Shown piece after piece: positions 11,618-22,380 of a stretch of 64,000 bases of DNA. The stretch is taken from the NCBI RefSeq assembly GCF_036370855.1, contig NW_026991398.1, forward strand, positions 372,001 through 436,000, in the 5' to 3' direction. Position numbers and translations under genes: made by a program. A model generated the notes under the pieces. That model was not told the DNA's origin, did not search any database, and was given only the letters and a program-made list of their open reading frames with translations. Within the stretch, counting starts at the first letter, position 1, and every line of letters begins with the position of its first letter. This DNA comes from Dromaius novaehollandiae (lineage: Eukaryota; Chordata; Aves; Casuariiformes; Dromaiidae).

Positions 11618-11985
11618 TGATCCTATGATATACGTGTCTGGAACTATTTATGATGATCCTGGGTATTTGAGAAAGACTAAGAGAGTATTGAGATGTGACA
11701 TGGAGCTTCAAGGTGATTCCCAACCTCCCCAAAAGATAGACAGAGGAAAGAGACACACAGGAGCTGAGCTATACTACCTTCCTGTTCACAAGGAAAGGCC
11801 TCCTGAACACCAGCACTCCCAAGTAGATGACGAGAGCCCATGTTGAGCTCCAATGTGCACATCTCTGTTGGCATCTATACTGATATGGCTGTGATTCTCA
11901 CAGATAAACAATCTGAGCTCAGTGTCTCTTGTCCTTAGAAGCTACAGTATCCACGGGCCCATGCTCCCCTCCCCTTCCAGCCCAG
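11618..11985. repeat. Tandem duplication, unit 2 (uninterrupted)
   Basis: Second copy of the roughly 380-bp unit. The site corresponding to the LTR insertion lies at 11859-11863 with only one acatc, which is the pre-insertion state. No coding function is visible in either unit. Confidence 0.8.
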
Positions 11986-13865
11986 TGAAGAGGGCAAGGA
12001 GATTGCTTCTCATGACATGCAATCCAACAGGGTTGAGAGGAATCAGCCCCCGATATGGCTTACATTTGTGAGCACATCTGGCACCTCCCAGAGACAAGAG
12101 ATGGACCTGAATCAGTAGGACATACAGTATCTCCAGTCCCGATCCTAACATGCCAGGCCCCTGTTCCTCAGGGAGAGGTTTGGGACCTTCTCCCTTCAAG
12201 AGATAAAGCCTGGCACCTGAGGGCAAATCTCCATGGCTAGTAGGAAATGCCTGTGGCTCGGCCTCTCCCTCCCCACTAACCATCACGGAAGTGTTGGAGG
12301 GACCAGCTCAGGCATTAAGGGCTCTATAAACCTGAGAGCCAGTGAACATACAGTTGCTTGCAGGGAGGTGAAGGGAATCTGACTCATGGGAAAGGGAATC
12401 TGACTCATGGAAACTCTCCTGGCTTTGTGTCATGATTTTGGAGGAGCCTGGCAATTGCCCAGCCTCAGTTGCCTTTTCAGAAGAGCGTAACCCTGAGTTG
12501 AAATGGCACAGGGTTATGGGTAAAGGCAGGCCTTGGCAGAGGAGTTTGTACAAAGTTTCCAGCAGTTCAGAAGTTTCAGTCTTCTTTAAGAACCAGTTCT
12601 GCTGGGGAGAACAAAGCTGCAACATGTACCTTCAGACTTGTTTGTGCTCTACACTCCAGGATGCTCTGGAAAGGAGAGGGCATTTGGGCAAGGACTGCAA
12701 CTCACCACAAGAGTGCTGGAAATGAACAGCAAGGCAGAGCAATGCTTGAGCCCTGGGTTGTGGTTTACAGAGAGACCAGGGAGGGGAAAGATGTGGTGGG
12801 GAAGAAGCAGAAGGTGAGATACTAACCTTCATCTTCATTCCCAGGCACCATTAGCATAGAGGTCACCTGCAGGATTACAGTACATCCACATAAATCCATG
12901 GCACTGCAGAGCAGAGATCCGGGGAATTGGATCTGGTGGTGTTCAGCTACAGCTGGACTGCTGGTGTGTTCGCCTTCACGGTGCCCAACAGTGCTGAGCA
13001 GGGAGCCCGGCCAGCACAGCTGGCTGTGCTGAGGTCCAGCCGCTGGGCTGGGATGTGCAGGGAGGCAGGCTCAGAGCCCTCAGGAACCATCACTAAAGAG
13101 GGAAAGATGTGAAACAAATGATACCCATTGTGCATTTCCCTTCCTCCCTGCACAAAGTCTCTTTCATGTTTCCTAGTCAACTCAAGGTTACTTTTTTCTC
13201 TCTTTAATACTTTCCCTTCCTCACGCTGCTTCTTTCTTTCTGTACAGTTTGACACACAACATGGGTTCAAATATCCTCTGTGCATAGTCCCTTTTTCGTC
13301 TGAGCTAGTTACTATTCATATGCTCTTTACCAAAGGAATAACTTGGTATGTTCAACAGGTGAATTGTCTCCTCTTAAAGCAAAGGTTTCAGAAAGTTGAG
13401 ACCACTCACCTAGTGCCATACTCAACTTTCTCCTGGTTGGAGAAAGGAAATCTGTCTTGACATGTTCCAAATTATGATGCTTGTCTTCCTGACACATCTT
13501 TCCCTTGCCAAACAGCAAAAAATATCTTTCTTCAACTGCTAGTCTGGATAATTGTGAAAATCCATGGGCACAGGAAAGCAGAATATGTAAAAGTGAGCAA
13601 ACAAACATGATCTTTTTCTTCCAAAGTGAGTAAGAGGCAGCTCCATGAGGCAAGTCACCCCTGTGGTCAGAAGCAGTTCACTTGTGACAAGCAGGTTTGC
13701 CCTCTGGAAGAACCTGTTTCTCTCCTTATACTACGGGGGGTGCAGGGTGAGGGGCAAAAATGGACTGTAAACAAAGGAAAAGTATATATATATTTAGTGG
13801 GGTTCTGTTTCTTTTTTCAGCAGTAAAGTCCACCACAACTCTTCTTTAATTTAACACAGAAATGC
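11986..13865. other. No gene recognised
   Basis: Contains a short direct repeat (aagggaatctgactcatgg, 12370-12388 and 12391-12409) and a TA run at 13784-13794. Open frames up to 114 codons show no family motifs. The stretch 12840-13110 has modestly gene-like composition but no splice-bounded exon I can defend. Confidence 0.45.
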
Positions 13866-13925
13866 ATGTCATTGCTCACAGGATCCCTTCCTGGCAAGTG
13901 GGAAAAGAAAGACCGACAACTCTGT

Positions 13926-14036
13926 ATGGAGAAAAGGGAACAGGACAATGGGACCTCACCAAAGGAGTTTCTCTTGCTGGGACTGAAGAATGTCCCTGAA
14001 CTCCAGACAGTGCTCTTCCTCCCCTTGCTCATCCCA
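13926..14036 (+). pseudogene. Olfactory receptor N-terminal fragment cut off by a simple repeat
   Basis: Reads as the N-terminus of an OR: MEKREQDNGTS, then EFLLLGL, then NVPELQTVLFLPLLI, which matches the extracellular N-terminus and start of TM1 (usual form: T-EFILLGF...-LQ-LLF-LFL). It includes an N-glycosylation sequon (NGT). After about 36 codons the sequence passes directly into a catccatccac array, so the rest of the receptor is missing. Confidence 0.7.
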
Positions 14037-14039
14037 TCC

Positions 14040-14225
14040 CTTCACAAAGCCATCCACCAAGCCATCCACCCCTCCACAAATCCATCCATCCACTAACCCA
14101 TACATCCATCTCTGCATCCATCCACACATCCTTCCACTCATCCACCCACCCACCCATCCATTAATCCATCAATCCACCAATGAGTCCATTCATCCATCCA
14201 ACCATCCATCCACATACCCACCTCT
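14040..14225. repeat. catc/catcca simple array
   Basis: Imperfect tandem catc and catccacc units. The long plus-strand frames through it (for example 13990-14766) are repeat-encoded, rich in H, P, S and I, and are not genes. It is the inverted counterpart of the GGAT arrays of the other repeated units. Confidence 0.9.
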
Positions 14226-14890
14226 TCCTTTCCTCCAGAATTTGCCCCACACAATTCTCATTCCCACCCAACTGTCCCCTCTCACTCTTCAATGTGTCCT
14301 TCCCAAATCATCTGTCCCATCATGCCTCTTTCCCCCCTCTCTCCACCCTGGTGGGCCTCCTCTTTCTCCTCCTTTGCCTCTCCTTATTCTCTCCATCTCT
14401 GGAATCCCCCAGTCTCCCCATCTGTTCTCAGTGCCCTCCAGACTTCACAGTTGCCCACCCAGACCTCCCAAGCAACCACCCAGACTCTCCCAGTGGCCTC
14501 CAGTCCCTCCCAGTCATTCCTCCAGCCCTTCCAGGTCCTGCTCCAAACCCTCCCAGTTACACACACACCTTTCAGTGTTCCCCACCGCCCCCTCACTTCT
14601 CCCTCACACCCTTTCAGTATTTGTGGTCCCTCCCAGTCCTCTCCATCCCACTCCACAATCCCTTATCCTGGCATGTCAGAGACCCACATCTTCTCTCCCA
14701 GGGTCCCCTCTAATTGACAGGGTGCCCCCTGCACTCTCTCTCCCTGGTGGCAGCTGTAACCGCTGAGCGTTACTCCCCCGCCCTGCACAGCTCCAGCAGG
14801 AAATCATTGTGCAAGAGGAAAGAGGCAGCAATACTCTATCAAGGCGGAGACTCAGGGCTGGAGGGAATGCCCACTGAGGGGCAGGGTTGA
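14226..14890 (+). repeat. Low-copy repeated unit, copy 1 (C-rich body plus head)
   Basis: Read on this strand the unit has a C/T-rich body with ctcccag motifs (14440-14640), then a conserved head (about 14660-14890) with cctggcatgtcagagacccac, a cccag-bounded segment, gctgtaaccnctg and ccagcaggaaatcattgt. The same head appears inverted at 15220-15480, 18105-18345 and 27545-27830. Copies 1 and 2 face each other head to head. What the head does is unknown; it lacks a conserved reading frame among the copies. Confidence 0.75.
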
Positions 14891-15215
14891 AGGACACTGT
14901 TCTCAGCCAACGTGGCCATCCAGTGTATCCTGTGTAGTCTAACCCTTAGGCCACACTGCCCTGTCCCAACACAGTGGCTGTGTCCATGGAGGAAATGGGC
15001 TTTTCCAGACACCTGTGGGAGTGAGTAATAACACACATGGCCTTGTCTCATGGACATCCTCCGACCCCCGAAACCCATTGTGTGTCACTCAAAGTGTCTG
15101 TTCATCATCACTCCCTCCCATAGGGGCCTGGGAAAGCCCTTTCGCTCCAGGGTCAGAGTCATTGTGTTCAGCCAGGGCAGTGTGACCTAGCAGTCACATC
15201 ACACAGGATAATTCA
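14891..15215. other. Spacer between two inverted repeat copies
   Basis: Unique-looking sequence between the heads of copies 1 and 2. No gene seen. Confidence 0.5.
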
Positions 15216-15990
15216 CTTCAGGGCCACTGTGCCTGGGGATGTCAGGGTCTTTTATCCCTGACCTTGCTGAGCACTCCCTCCAGCCCTGGGACCCCTCCCT
15301 CATGAAGTATTGCCACCTCCTTCCTCTTGTACAATGATTTCCTGTTGGGGCCATGCAGGGGGGAAGTGAAAGCCAGTGGTTACAGTCATAGCCAGAGACA
15401 GAGGGGCTGGGGGGTGCCCTGTCCAGGAAAGCAAACCCTGGAAGAGGAGACAGGAGTCCCCAGCGTGCCAGGGTGAGGAAATTTTGGGTTGGGGTGGAGG
15501 TGACTGGGAAAGGACCACAAATACTGAGAGGGTGTGCGGTGGAGCTGGGAAAGTGTGAAGGACACTGGCAGGCAGGGAGGAGAACTAAAGTGTCTGGAGG
15601 GGGAACTGAAAGAGATAGAGGAGGCCCTGGGAGGGGGCTGGAAAGCACTGGGGGGAGGGGTCCTAGTGGTCACCTGGGAGATATGGGTGGGTAACTGGGA
15701 GGTATGAAGACCCTGGGAGTGGGTGGGGGGACTAGGGTATCCTAGGGCACTGGAAGATAATAGGCTGGGCAAAGAAATGAAGAGAATGAGAAGAGAGGAG
15801 TGGAGGAGGAAGAGTCCCCACAGGCTGTAGAGTGAGGGAAGGAGGGATGATGGAATAGATGAATACAGATAGGCTGTGGTGAAAGGTGAGAGGGGGATGT
15901 TTGAGTGGGAACAAGAAATGGGGGAAGGAGACTGCGGTGAGGAGGCAGTGTATGTATGGAGAGGAGAGCAAATGGTGTAGAAGAGGCAAG
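15216..15990 (-). repeat. Low-copy repeated unit, copy 2 (head plus G-rich body)
   Basis: The head at 15216-15480 is the reverse complement of the copy 1 head (gaaatcattgtacaagaggaa on the minus strand). The body at 15480-15900 is G-rich with ctgggag motifs and is collinear with copy 3 (18340-18830): gtggaggtgactgg, cacaaatnctg, gatgatgg, agtgggaacaagaaatggg. Confidence 0.75.
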
Positions 15991-16168
15991 TGTATGTATG
16001 GGTGGGTAGATGGATGGATGGTTGGGTAGATGGATGGGTGGAAGGATTTATGTTTCAGTGGAAGGATGGGCAGTTGGATGGGTAAATGAGTGGTTACATG
16101 GATGAGTGGGTGGATCAGTTATGTGGGTGGGTGGGTAGATGGATGGATAGGTGGATGGTTGGGTGTTT
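15991..16168. repeat. ggat/ggatgggt simple array upstream of LTB4R
   Basis: Imperfect tandem ggat, ggtt and ggatgggt units forming the tail of repeated unit 2. It ends about 40 bp before the probable splice acceptor of the LTB4R coding exon. Confidence 0.9.
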
Positions 16169-16234
16169 AAGTTTGTCCAGAGAGAGTCTGTGTAACCCCT
16201 CTTTCCCCACCCCCAGCTCCATCTGCCTGCTCTG

Positions 16235-17269
16235 ATGACCCTCCCTCGCTTCTCCAATACAACGGCTGCCCCTCTCCCTGGTGCCACCGCGGGGCTGGTG
16301 CTGCTGTCACTGGCCTTTGTTGTGGGCCTCCCAGGCAATGCCTTCGTCCTGTGGAGCTCCACAGTGCTGACACACCGGCGTAGCATTCCAGCATTGCTAG
16401 TGACCCATCTCGCGCTGGCCGATGTGGCTACCCTGCTTACTGCCCCTGTCTACCTCCGCTTCCTCAGCACCGGGCGCTGGGAGCTGGGCCATGCAGCCTG
16501 CCAGGGCTGCCACTATATCTGTGCCGTCGCCATGTATGCCAGCGTCTTCCTAATCGTCCTCATGAGCCTCCACCGCTGCCTGGCTGTCTCCCGGCCCACG
16601 CTGGCCCTGGCAGGCCACTCCACTCGGGCAGCCCATGGCGCTGTGGCTGCCGCATGGGCTATGGCCTTCCTTCTCGCTGTGCCCACCATTACTTTCCGGC
16701 AGGTGTCCGGTGAGGCACCGAGGGAGCGGTGTCAGCGGGCACACAACAGCACAGGCTGGCTGGTCTTCCACAACCTCCTGGAGACAGTGGCAGGGTGGGC
16801 ACTGCCCATGGCCACCATCGCTGCTGGCTATGGTGTTCTGCTGTGGCGGCTCCGGCACACCAGATTTCGGAGGAAGGGCCGTACCCAGCGTCTGGTGGTG
16901 CTGGTGGTGGTTGCCTTTGCTGCTGCCTGGGGACCATACCATGCCATCAACCTGCTGGAGGTGGCTGGCGAGCTCCGTGGCACACAGAGCTTGCGTGGAG
17001 CTGCTGCAGCTGCCCGGCCCCCTCTCACAGCCCTAGCCTTCTTCAGCAGCGCAGTAAACCCCCTCCTCTATGCCTGCGCTGGACGGGGGCTGCTTCGCAC
17101 TGCCGGTGCCACCTTCATGGCCCGGCTCTTCGAGGGAACGGCTTCAGAGATTGGCAGTAGACGCACAGGCACAGAGAGGGCCACCCAACGCATGGGTGAG
17201 CCGCGGACAGAGGCAGAGGGAGAGGTCGGCAAGGAGGATGACACAGCACCAAGCAGCAACGCAGAGTGA
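16235..17269 (+). CDS. LTB4R: Leukotriene B4 receptor 1 (BLT1)
   Basis: A rhodopsin-class GPCR of 344 residues in one exon, predicted to bind leukotriene B4 at the plasma membrane of leukocytes and signal through Gi for chemotaxis. Seven hydrophobic segments are visible (about 17-40, 52-75, 92-112, 134-153, 180-204, 219-241 and 264-284). Diagnostic parts are VGLPGNAFVLW in TM1, HLALADVATLLTAP in TM2, YHAINL in TM6, NPLLYACAG in TM7 and GLLRTAG...ARLFEGTASE after it, all as in mammalian BLT1 (human 352 residues). Cys89 and Cys166 can form the usual TM3-loop bridge. Asn8 and Asn171 are in glycosylation sequons. The DRY position reads HRC (113-115). The start is the first ATG after a likely acceptor (ccccacccccag, ending 16216). 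No stop or shift interrupts it. Confidence 0.93.
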   Translation: MTLPRFSNTTAAPLPGATAGLVLLSLAFVVGLPGNAFVLWSSTVLTHRRSIPALLVTHLALADVATLLTAPVYLRFLSTGRWELGHAACQGCHYICAVAMYASVFLIVLMSLHRCLAVSRPTLALAGHSTRAAHGAVAAAWAMAFLLAVPTITFRQVSGEAPRERCQRAHNSTGWLVFHNLLETVAGWALPMATIAAGYGVLLWRLRHTRFRRKGRTQRLVVLVVVAFAAAWGPYHAINLLEVAGELRGTQSLRGAAAAARPPLTALAFFSSAVNPLLYACAGRGLLRTAGATFMARLFEGTASEIGSRRTGTERATQRMGEPRTEAEGEVGKEDDTAPSSNAE

Positions 17270-17339
17270 CTGGGGAAGGCACAGAGCATGTGTGGATGGG
17301 CATACGCAGTGAAATGGCTTGGAATAGATGTGTGTGGAC

Positions 17340-17465
17340 ATGGCTGCCACCCACCAACTCAAACATCCACCCACACTTCCATCTACTGATTCATCCAACC
17401 ACCCATCTATCTGTCCATCCATGAATCCATCCAACTATCCACCCATCCACACACCCATCCAGTCA
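17340..17465. repeat. catc simple array
   Basis: Imperfect catc/caaccatccat units just downstream of the LTB4R stop codon. Confidence 0.85.
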
Positions 17466-17635
17466 TGTCCCTCCTTACCCCTTTGCCATGTACCTGGTGA
17501 CACCGGGAGGAATGGGTGCCCCCCATCCTCTCACTGCTCTGCTGGGACTCAGTTGTGCCAATGGCACCTGGTGCTACACAGACAGAGCCACCTGAGGCAG
17601 GGTGGGAGGGGCAGAGGGCATGGGGACTCTGCTCC

Positions 17636-17641
17636 ATTAAA
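17636..17641 (+). terminator. Possible poly(A) signal of LTB4R
   Basis: An attaaa hexamer 367 bp after the LTB4R stop codon. It is the nearest plausible signal on the strand, but nothing else confirms use. Confidence 0.4.
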
Positions 17642-17689
17642 GGACACCCTGGGGCTCCAAGGGGCTGCTGGTGTCTGTGGGATGGGTGT

Positions 17690-17825
17690 AATGGATGAAT
17701 GGGTGCCTAGAGGGTATTTGTATGGATGGATGAATTTTCATGTATGCATGTATGTAGGTATGGGTGGATAGATAGGTGGATGGATGAATGTGTGGGTGAG
17801 TGGATGGATGGATGGGTGTACGGGA
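17690..17825. repeat. ggat simple array
   Basis: Imperfect ggat/gtatgtagg units. Opposite strand sense to the 17.34-17.46 kb array, so LTB4R's 3' flank has two arrays in inverted orientation. Confidence 0.85.
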
Positions 17826-18104
17826 GAAGATCTGTCCCTTGCCATGCCTGGCTGAAGTGGTTTGCTGAAAGCCCAATGGCAGATTGAAGTGGTGGGCAGA
17901 CGAAATGCTATTTGAAGCTGCACACATAAGTTTTCAGGTGTTTGAGGGTGGCCATGATACAAAGCCACATGTATGTGCATCATCCCCTCTCACAGGTACC
18001 TGACAGAGCCTATTTTCTTGGGGAAATACAGTAAGCAGGGATGTAAGCGGTCATCATGTTGGGCTATGGCAGCATAGCCTGAGGTTAGATGCTAAAAGGT
18101 TATC

Positions 18105-18840
18105 TTCAGGGCCACTGTGGCTTGGGACACCAGGGTTCTTCATCCCTTCCTGCCACCGAGCACTCTCTCTAGCTCTGAGTCCTCTCTCTGCTGAAGTTTT
18201 CCACCTCCTTCCCCTTGTTTCCTGCTGAGGCCATGTAGGGGCAGGGGGCGGGGGTGAGAATGTGACATTGAGTGGTTATGGCCACAGCTGGACAGAGGAA
18301 GGGGGTACCAATGGGGAGATGTGAATCCCCCACATGCCAGGATGAGGGACCATGGGTTGGAGTGGAGGTGACTGGAAGGGACTACAAATCCTGGCAAGGT
18401 GTGGAGGAGGGGGAACTGGGAGGGAATGGGCACACTGGGATGGGGTGGGATAACTGAGAGAATTTGGAGGGGGAATTGGGAGGGATAGAGGAGGCACTGG
18501 AAGGGACAGAGGACAGTGAGAGGGTCTGAGTGGGCAGCTGGGAAGTTTGGGGGACCCTGGGAGCAGATGGGGAGACTGGAGGATCCTTGGTCACTGGGAG
18601 GCAACACGTTCAGAAAAGAGATGGAGGAAAGGAGGGAGAGAGACAGAGGAGGAAGAAGAAGTGGTTGTCAAGGGTGAAGAGATGGGAAAGGAGAGATGAT
18701 GGGCCAGATGAGTACAGGGAGACCCTGTCAAAGTGTGAGAGGGGAAAATGGGTAGGAACAAGACATGGGGCAAGGAGGCTGTGGGGAGAAGGTTTCAGGA
18801 CAAGTGCTGGAGTAGAGGAAGGAATGGCTGTATCGGTGTG
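18105..18840 (-). repeat. Low-copy repeated unit, copy 3 (head plus G-rich body)
   Basis: The head (18105-18345) starts with tcagggccactgtg as copy 2 does at 15219. The body has gtggaggtgactgg, cacaaatcctgg-like, gatgatgggccaga, gagtacaggga and ggaacaagacatggg, collinear with copy 2. It flows into the largest GGAT array of the window. Confidence 0.75.
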
Positions 18841-20455
18841 TGTGTGTGGACGAATGAATGGTTGGATGGTTGGATGGATGGATAGCTGTGTAGGTGGCTG
18901 GCTGGATGGCTGGCCGGCTGGATGCAAGCAGGGATGAGTGCACTGGGTCAGTGGATGGATGTATGCATGCATGCATTACCTCATGGATGGATGAATGGTT
19001 GTATGAGTGGATGAATGGTTGGATGGAGGGATGGATGGGTGGGTAGGTGAGTGGGTGCATTTGTGGCTGGATGAGTAGGTGGGTGGAGGGATAGATGGGT
19101 GGACAGATGGATTGGTGGGTGGATGGGTGGGTTGTTGGGTGGAATGGTTCAAAGAATGGATGCAGATAGATGGATGGAAGGGTGGATGAATGGAAGTTTG
19201 TGTGGACAGGTGGAGGGGTGTATGGCTAGATGGCTGTGTCAGTGGGTGCATAGATGCCTGGGTGGATGTGAGGGTGGATTTTTTGTGTGGGTGGCTGGGT
19301 TGGTGGATGGATGAGTGAGTATGTGGACAGGTGAGTGGCTGGCAGGATGGATAGGTGCATAGATGGATGAGTGGATGGATGAGTGTGTGGGTGGATGGTT
19401 GAATGGGTAAATGCATGTGTGGATAAGGGGACTGCTGAATTAATATGTGGGTGAGTTGGTGGACGGATGTTTGGGTGCGTGAATGGGTGGATGGATGGAT
19501 GAGTGGGTGGGTGGATGGGTAGAAGAGTGGATGGGTGGATGGGTAGAAGAGTGGATGGATGGCCAGATGGATGCATGGGTGATGCATGAATTGACAGATG
19601 GATGTGTCGATGTTGGCTGGTTGGATAGTTGGATGGATGGGCGAGTGGGTGGGTGGATACATGCATGTGTGGGTGGATGAATGGTTGAACGGATTCATGG
19701 GTGGATGGAAAGGTAGGTGGGTGAATGGGTATGTGGGTGGGAGAGTGGAAGGGTGGATAGATGGGTGGGTGAATATACAAGTGGGTAGATGAATTGGTAG
19801 GTGGTTGGATTGCTAGATGGGTGGGTTGGTGGGAGGATGGTTGAAAGGATTGGTGGGGATGGATGGATGGAGATTTGGGTGAATGTGTAGATAGATGTTT
19901 GGGTGGATGAATGGGTAAGTTAATGAGTCGGTGGATGTATGGGTCGATGGATGGATGAATGGATAGGTGGTCAATGGGTGGATGGGTGGATTGTTTTGTG
20001 GATGGATGGATAGGTGGATATATGATGTGTGGGTGGCTGGATGAATGGGTGGCTGGGTGGTTGTGTGGTTTGGTGGGTGAGTGGGTTGGGAGAATAGAAG
20101 GGGATGGATGAGGGCCTTGATGAACGCTGGTGAGTTGATGGATGTTTGGGTGGACAGGTATCTGGATGGATGGGTGGCTGCATGGATGGATGGGTGGCTG
20201 GATGGGTGTTTCAATGGATAGAAGGGTGGGTAGATGGATGGGTGGGTGGATTTGTATATGAATGGATGGATGGATTGATAAATGGATGAGTTGGTGGTGG
20301 ATCAATGGATGGGCCCATGGATGGGTGAACAGATGGAAATGTACCTGGATGGGTGGATCAATGGGTGGTTGCATGAACTGTTATGCAGGTGGATGGGTAT
20401 GATAGCTAAGGAGGTGAAAGAGTCTGTGGGTGGATGAGCGGATGGATGGATGGAT
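18841..20455. repeat. Large ggat/ggatgggt minisatellite-like array (about 1.6 kb)
   Basis: Long imperfect array of ggat, ggtt, gggt and ggatgaatg units with a strong strand bias (G on plus, C on minus). The minus strand stays open for 382 codons (19226-20374) only because catccatccacc-type units rarely form stops. The product would be almost purely H, P, S, T and I and is not a gene. It forms the tail of repeated unit 3. Confidence 0.93.
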
Positions 20456-21290
20456 GTGTGTACAAAAATCACATCCTCAAAATACACTCTCCCTGTGGCT
20501 ACTCCTTCTGTCAGCCCAGGGGAAACCATTCTGAAACTTCATAGGGCAGGAAGCTCCTGTCCTTTGAGTCAACTAAACCATGAAAAATCTCCTTCCACTG
20601 CCAAAGATCTTGTATGGAGTCATGGAAAACTCAACCCGCTTGAAACAGAAAGGAAAAAGTAATCGCTGGGACAATCAAGAAGCTTTATCAGTCATCCCAC
20701 AGTAGGTTGTAAAGGCCATTTGGGGCCTTTAGAGGATCCAGGCACCCAGGAAAGGTCCCTAAAGCCTGATGGAGGGCTGGGCCTTGACAGAACACAATAC
20801 CTTATGTCATGAGAAGGCACATCCATGTCTTTTAACTTCTTTAAGTTGATTTCTCCCAAGGACACGCTGGATAGTCAAGGGGGCTAGCGGGTGATTTCTA
20901 CAGCCTTAGGGTATTCACCTTCCTCTTGTCAGATGTTTCACCCTCTAGACTCCATTTACTTTTAATTATTTTCATTTAATGGAACTGGCACTTTTGGTAA
21001 AGATGGCTTGAACTAGCCATCTGCTTAGAAATACCTTTGGGCACTGAAGATGCTCCAGTGTATAGTGTTATGATGATATTTAGGAGGGTTCTTATAGATG
21101 ACAGGAATGCCTCAGGAGACCCCTTCTTGCAGATGATCAAAACTAGGCAGGATTTTTTTTTTTTCCCCTCAAAGTTAATATGGGATGACTATGTTCAGAC
21201 AACCAAATACCTCACTGGGACTTTTGGTACCTTTGGCACTATTTTACGTATTTTGCAGTACCACTTTCTTCACAGGAATGTTTTTAGGTT
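20456..21290. other. No gene recognised
   Basis: Unique-looking AT-richer sequence between the GGAT array and the OR pseudogene. A T-run is at 21151-21160. I see no exon. Confidence 0.5.
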
Positions 21291-21980
21291 GATCCACACT
21301 TCATTATTTCTCAGGCTACAGACGACAGGACTGAACATGGCCAGGGCGGGGGGTCACAATCGTGCAAAACAGAGTAAGGTTTTTTTCAGTGTCTGCACAA
21401 TCCCTTGATGGGTGTTTTAAGTATACAACTGTGCCTGAGCTGTAGGGGAGAGCCATCAATGCAAGGTGTGAGGAGTAAGTGGAAAAGGCTTTGCATCTGT
21501 CCAGAACTGAAGGCATTTTTTGAATTTCCCTGATAACTATCAAGAAAAAGGGAAGGATGATGGACAGCAAGATCATGGTGTACAGCATCACTTGGTCCCA
21601 TAAGATGTCTGCACAGGCTTTTTCCTACAGACAAGAAGCCTCACAGAAGTGATGTACATCATGGGATGCACAGAAGGGCAGAGTGAACATCTGAAGACCT
21701 ACTCTACTTCTACTCTTACAATAGCCATCCAGGATCCCACTACCTGGCTGACACAGAGCTGCACCACTCATGGTGAGGGAATAATGCAGGGGGTGATAAA
21801 TGGCTATGTAGCAGTCATAGCCCATGGCAGCCAGGAAAAAACAGGAAATACAGCTGATTAGCACAGCCAAGGAAGGAGATCCTGCCATCCCCCTTCAGGA
21901 AATCCACCAGCATTTTTGAGAGAGCAACTAATGTGTAGCAGATCTCTAGGAAAGACAAGATTCTCACTTGCCTAAGCTCT
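21290..21980 (-). pseudogene. Olfactory receptor pseudogene (OR10-like)
   Basis: Minus-strand pieces in three frames follow OR order: a TM2-loop region with [13 protein letters not shown] (near 21950), [19 protein letters not shown] in place of MAYDRYVAICHPL (about 21780-21830), FTLPFCASHDVHHFCEA of loop 2, IILPFFLIV of TM5, KAFSTYSSHL of TM6 and FCTIVTP of TM7. The DRY arginine is replaced (GYDCY). At least three frame changes break it and the N-terminus with TM1 is not recognisable. The family assignment rests on LSFLEICYT and KAFSTCSSH-type motifs and is tentative. Confidence 0.85.
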
Positions 21981-22380
21981 ATATGTATGTATAGGAGGCT
22001 AACACTGGTTGCTTGTTGAGGAAAGGTTTACAAGCAGAAGACAGAAGAGAACCCTTGAGCCTGAATGACCAGGTTTTGACATATGGTAAGAAAGGTTTAT
22101 TTTTCCTTTTCAGAGGAGATTTAATTGAAGACAATGTGTGGAGATAGATGAGAAAAAGGAAGAAAATGAAGAAAGAGTAATCAGCTTGAGATCAGTCTTG
22201 CTTACATTCCCTCTTCAGGTCTCATAAGATCTGTGTATAATGTTAGAACATTAAGCAGAAGTAGGGTGAGAACAGAGAAAATGGGGCAGGGTGAGGCCAG
22301 GCAGGACTTGTTTCTTAGACATTAGTCAGAAAGACTCATCCCAGCTCTCCTCAGAAGTGGACTCATCCACTGCAGCTGTA
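21981..22380. other. No gene recognised
   Basis: Would hold the N-terminus of the adjacent OR pseudogene if it survived. No motif is visible. Confidence 0.45.

Noticed and set aside
12927-13112. 61-codon plus-strand frame with gene-like composition
   Set aside because: No recognisable motif and no convincing splice context.
16550-17160. Antisense and alternative-frame ORFs over LTB4R (and similar over LTB4R2)
   Set aside because: Shadows of GC-rich receptor coding sequence.
19226-20374. 382-codon open frame on minus, rich in His, Pro, Ser, Ile and Thr
   Set aside because: Entirely encoded by the ggat/catc array; no stop because of the repeat composition. Same reasoning for 13990-14766, 18976-19698 and 26837-27292.
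18841-20455. Possible CRISPR-like repeat array
   Set aside because: Units are contiguous 4-8 bp variants without regular spacers, in a vertebrate genome; it is a simple repeat.
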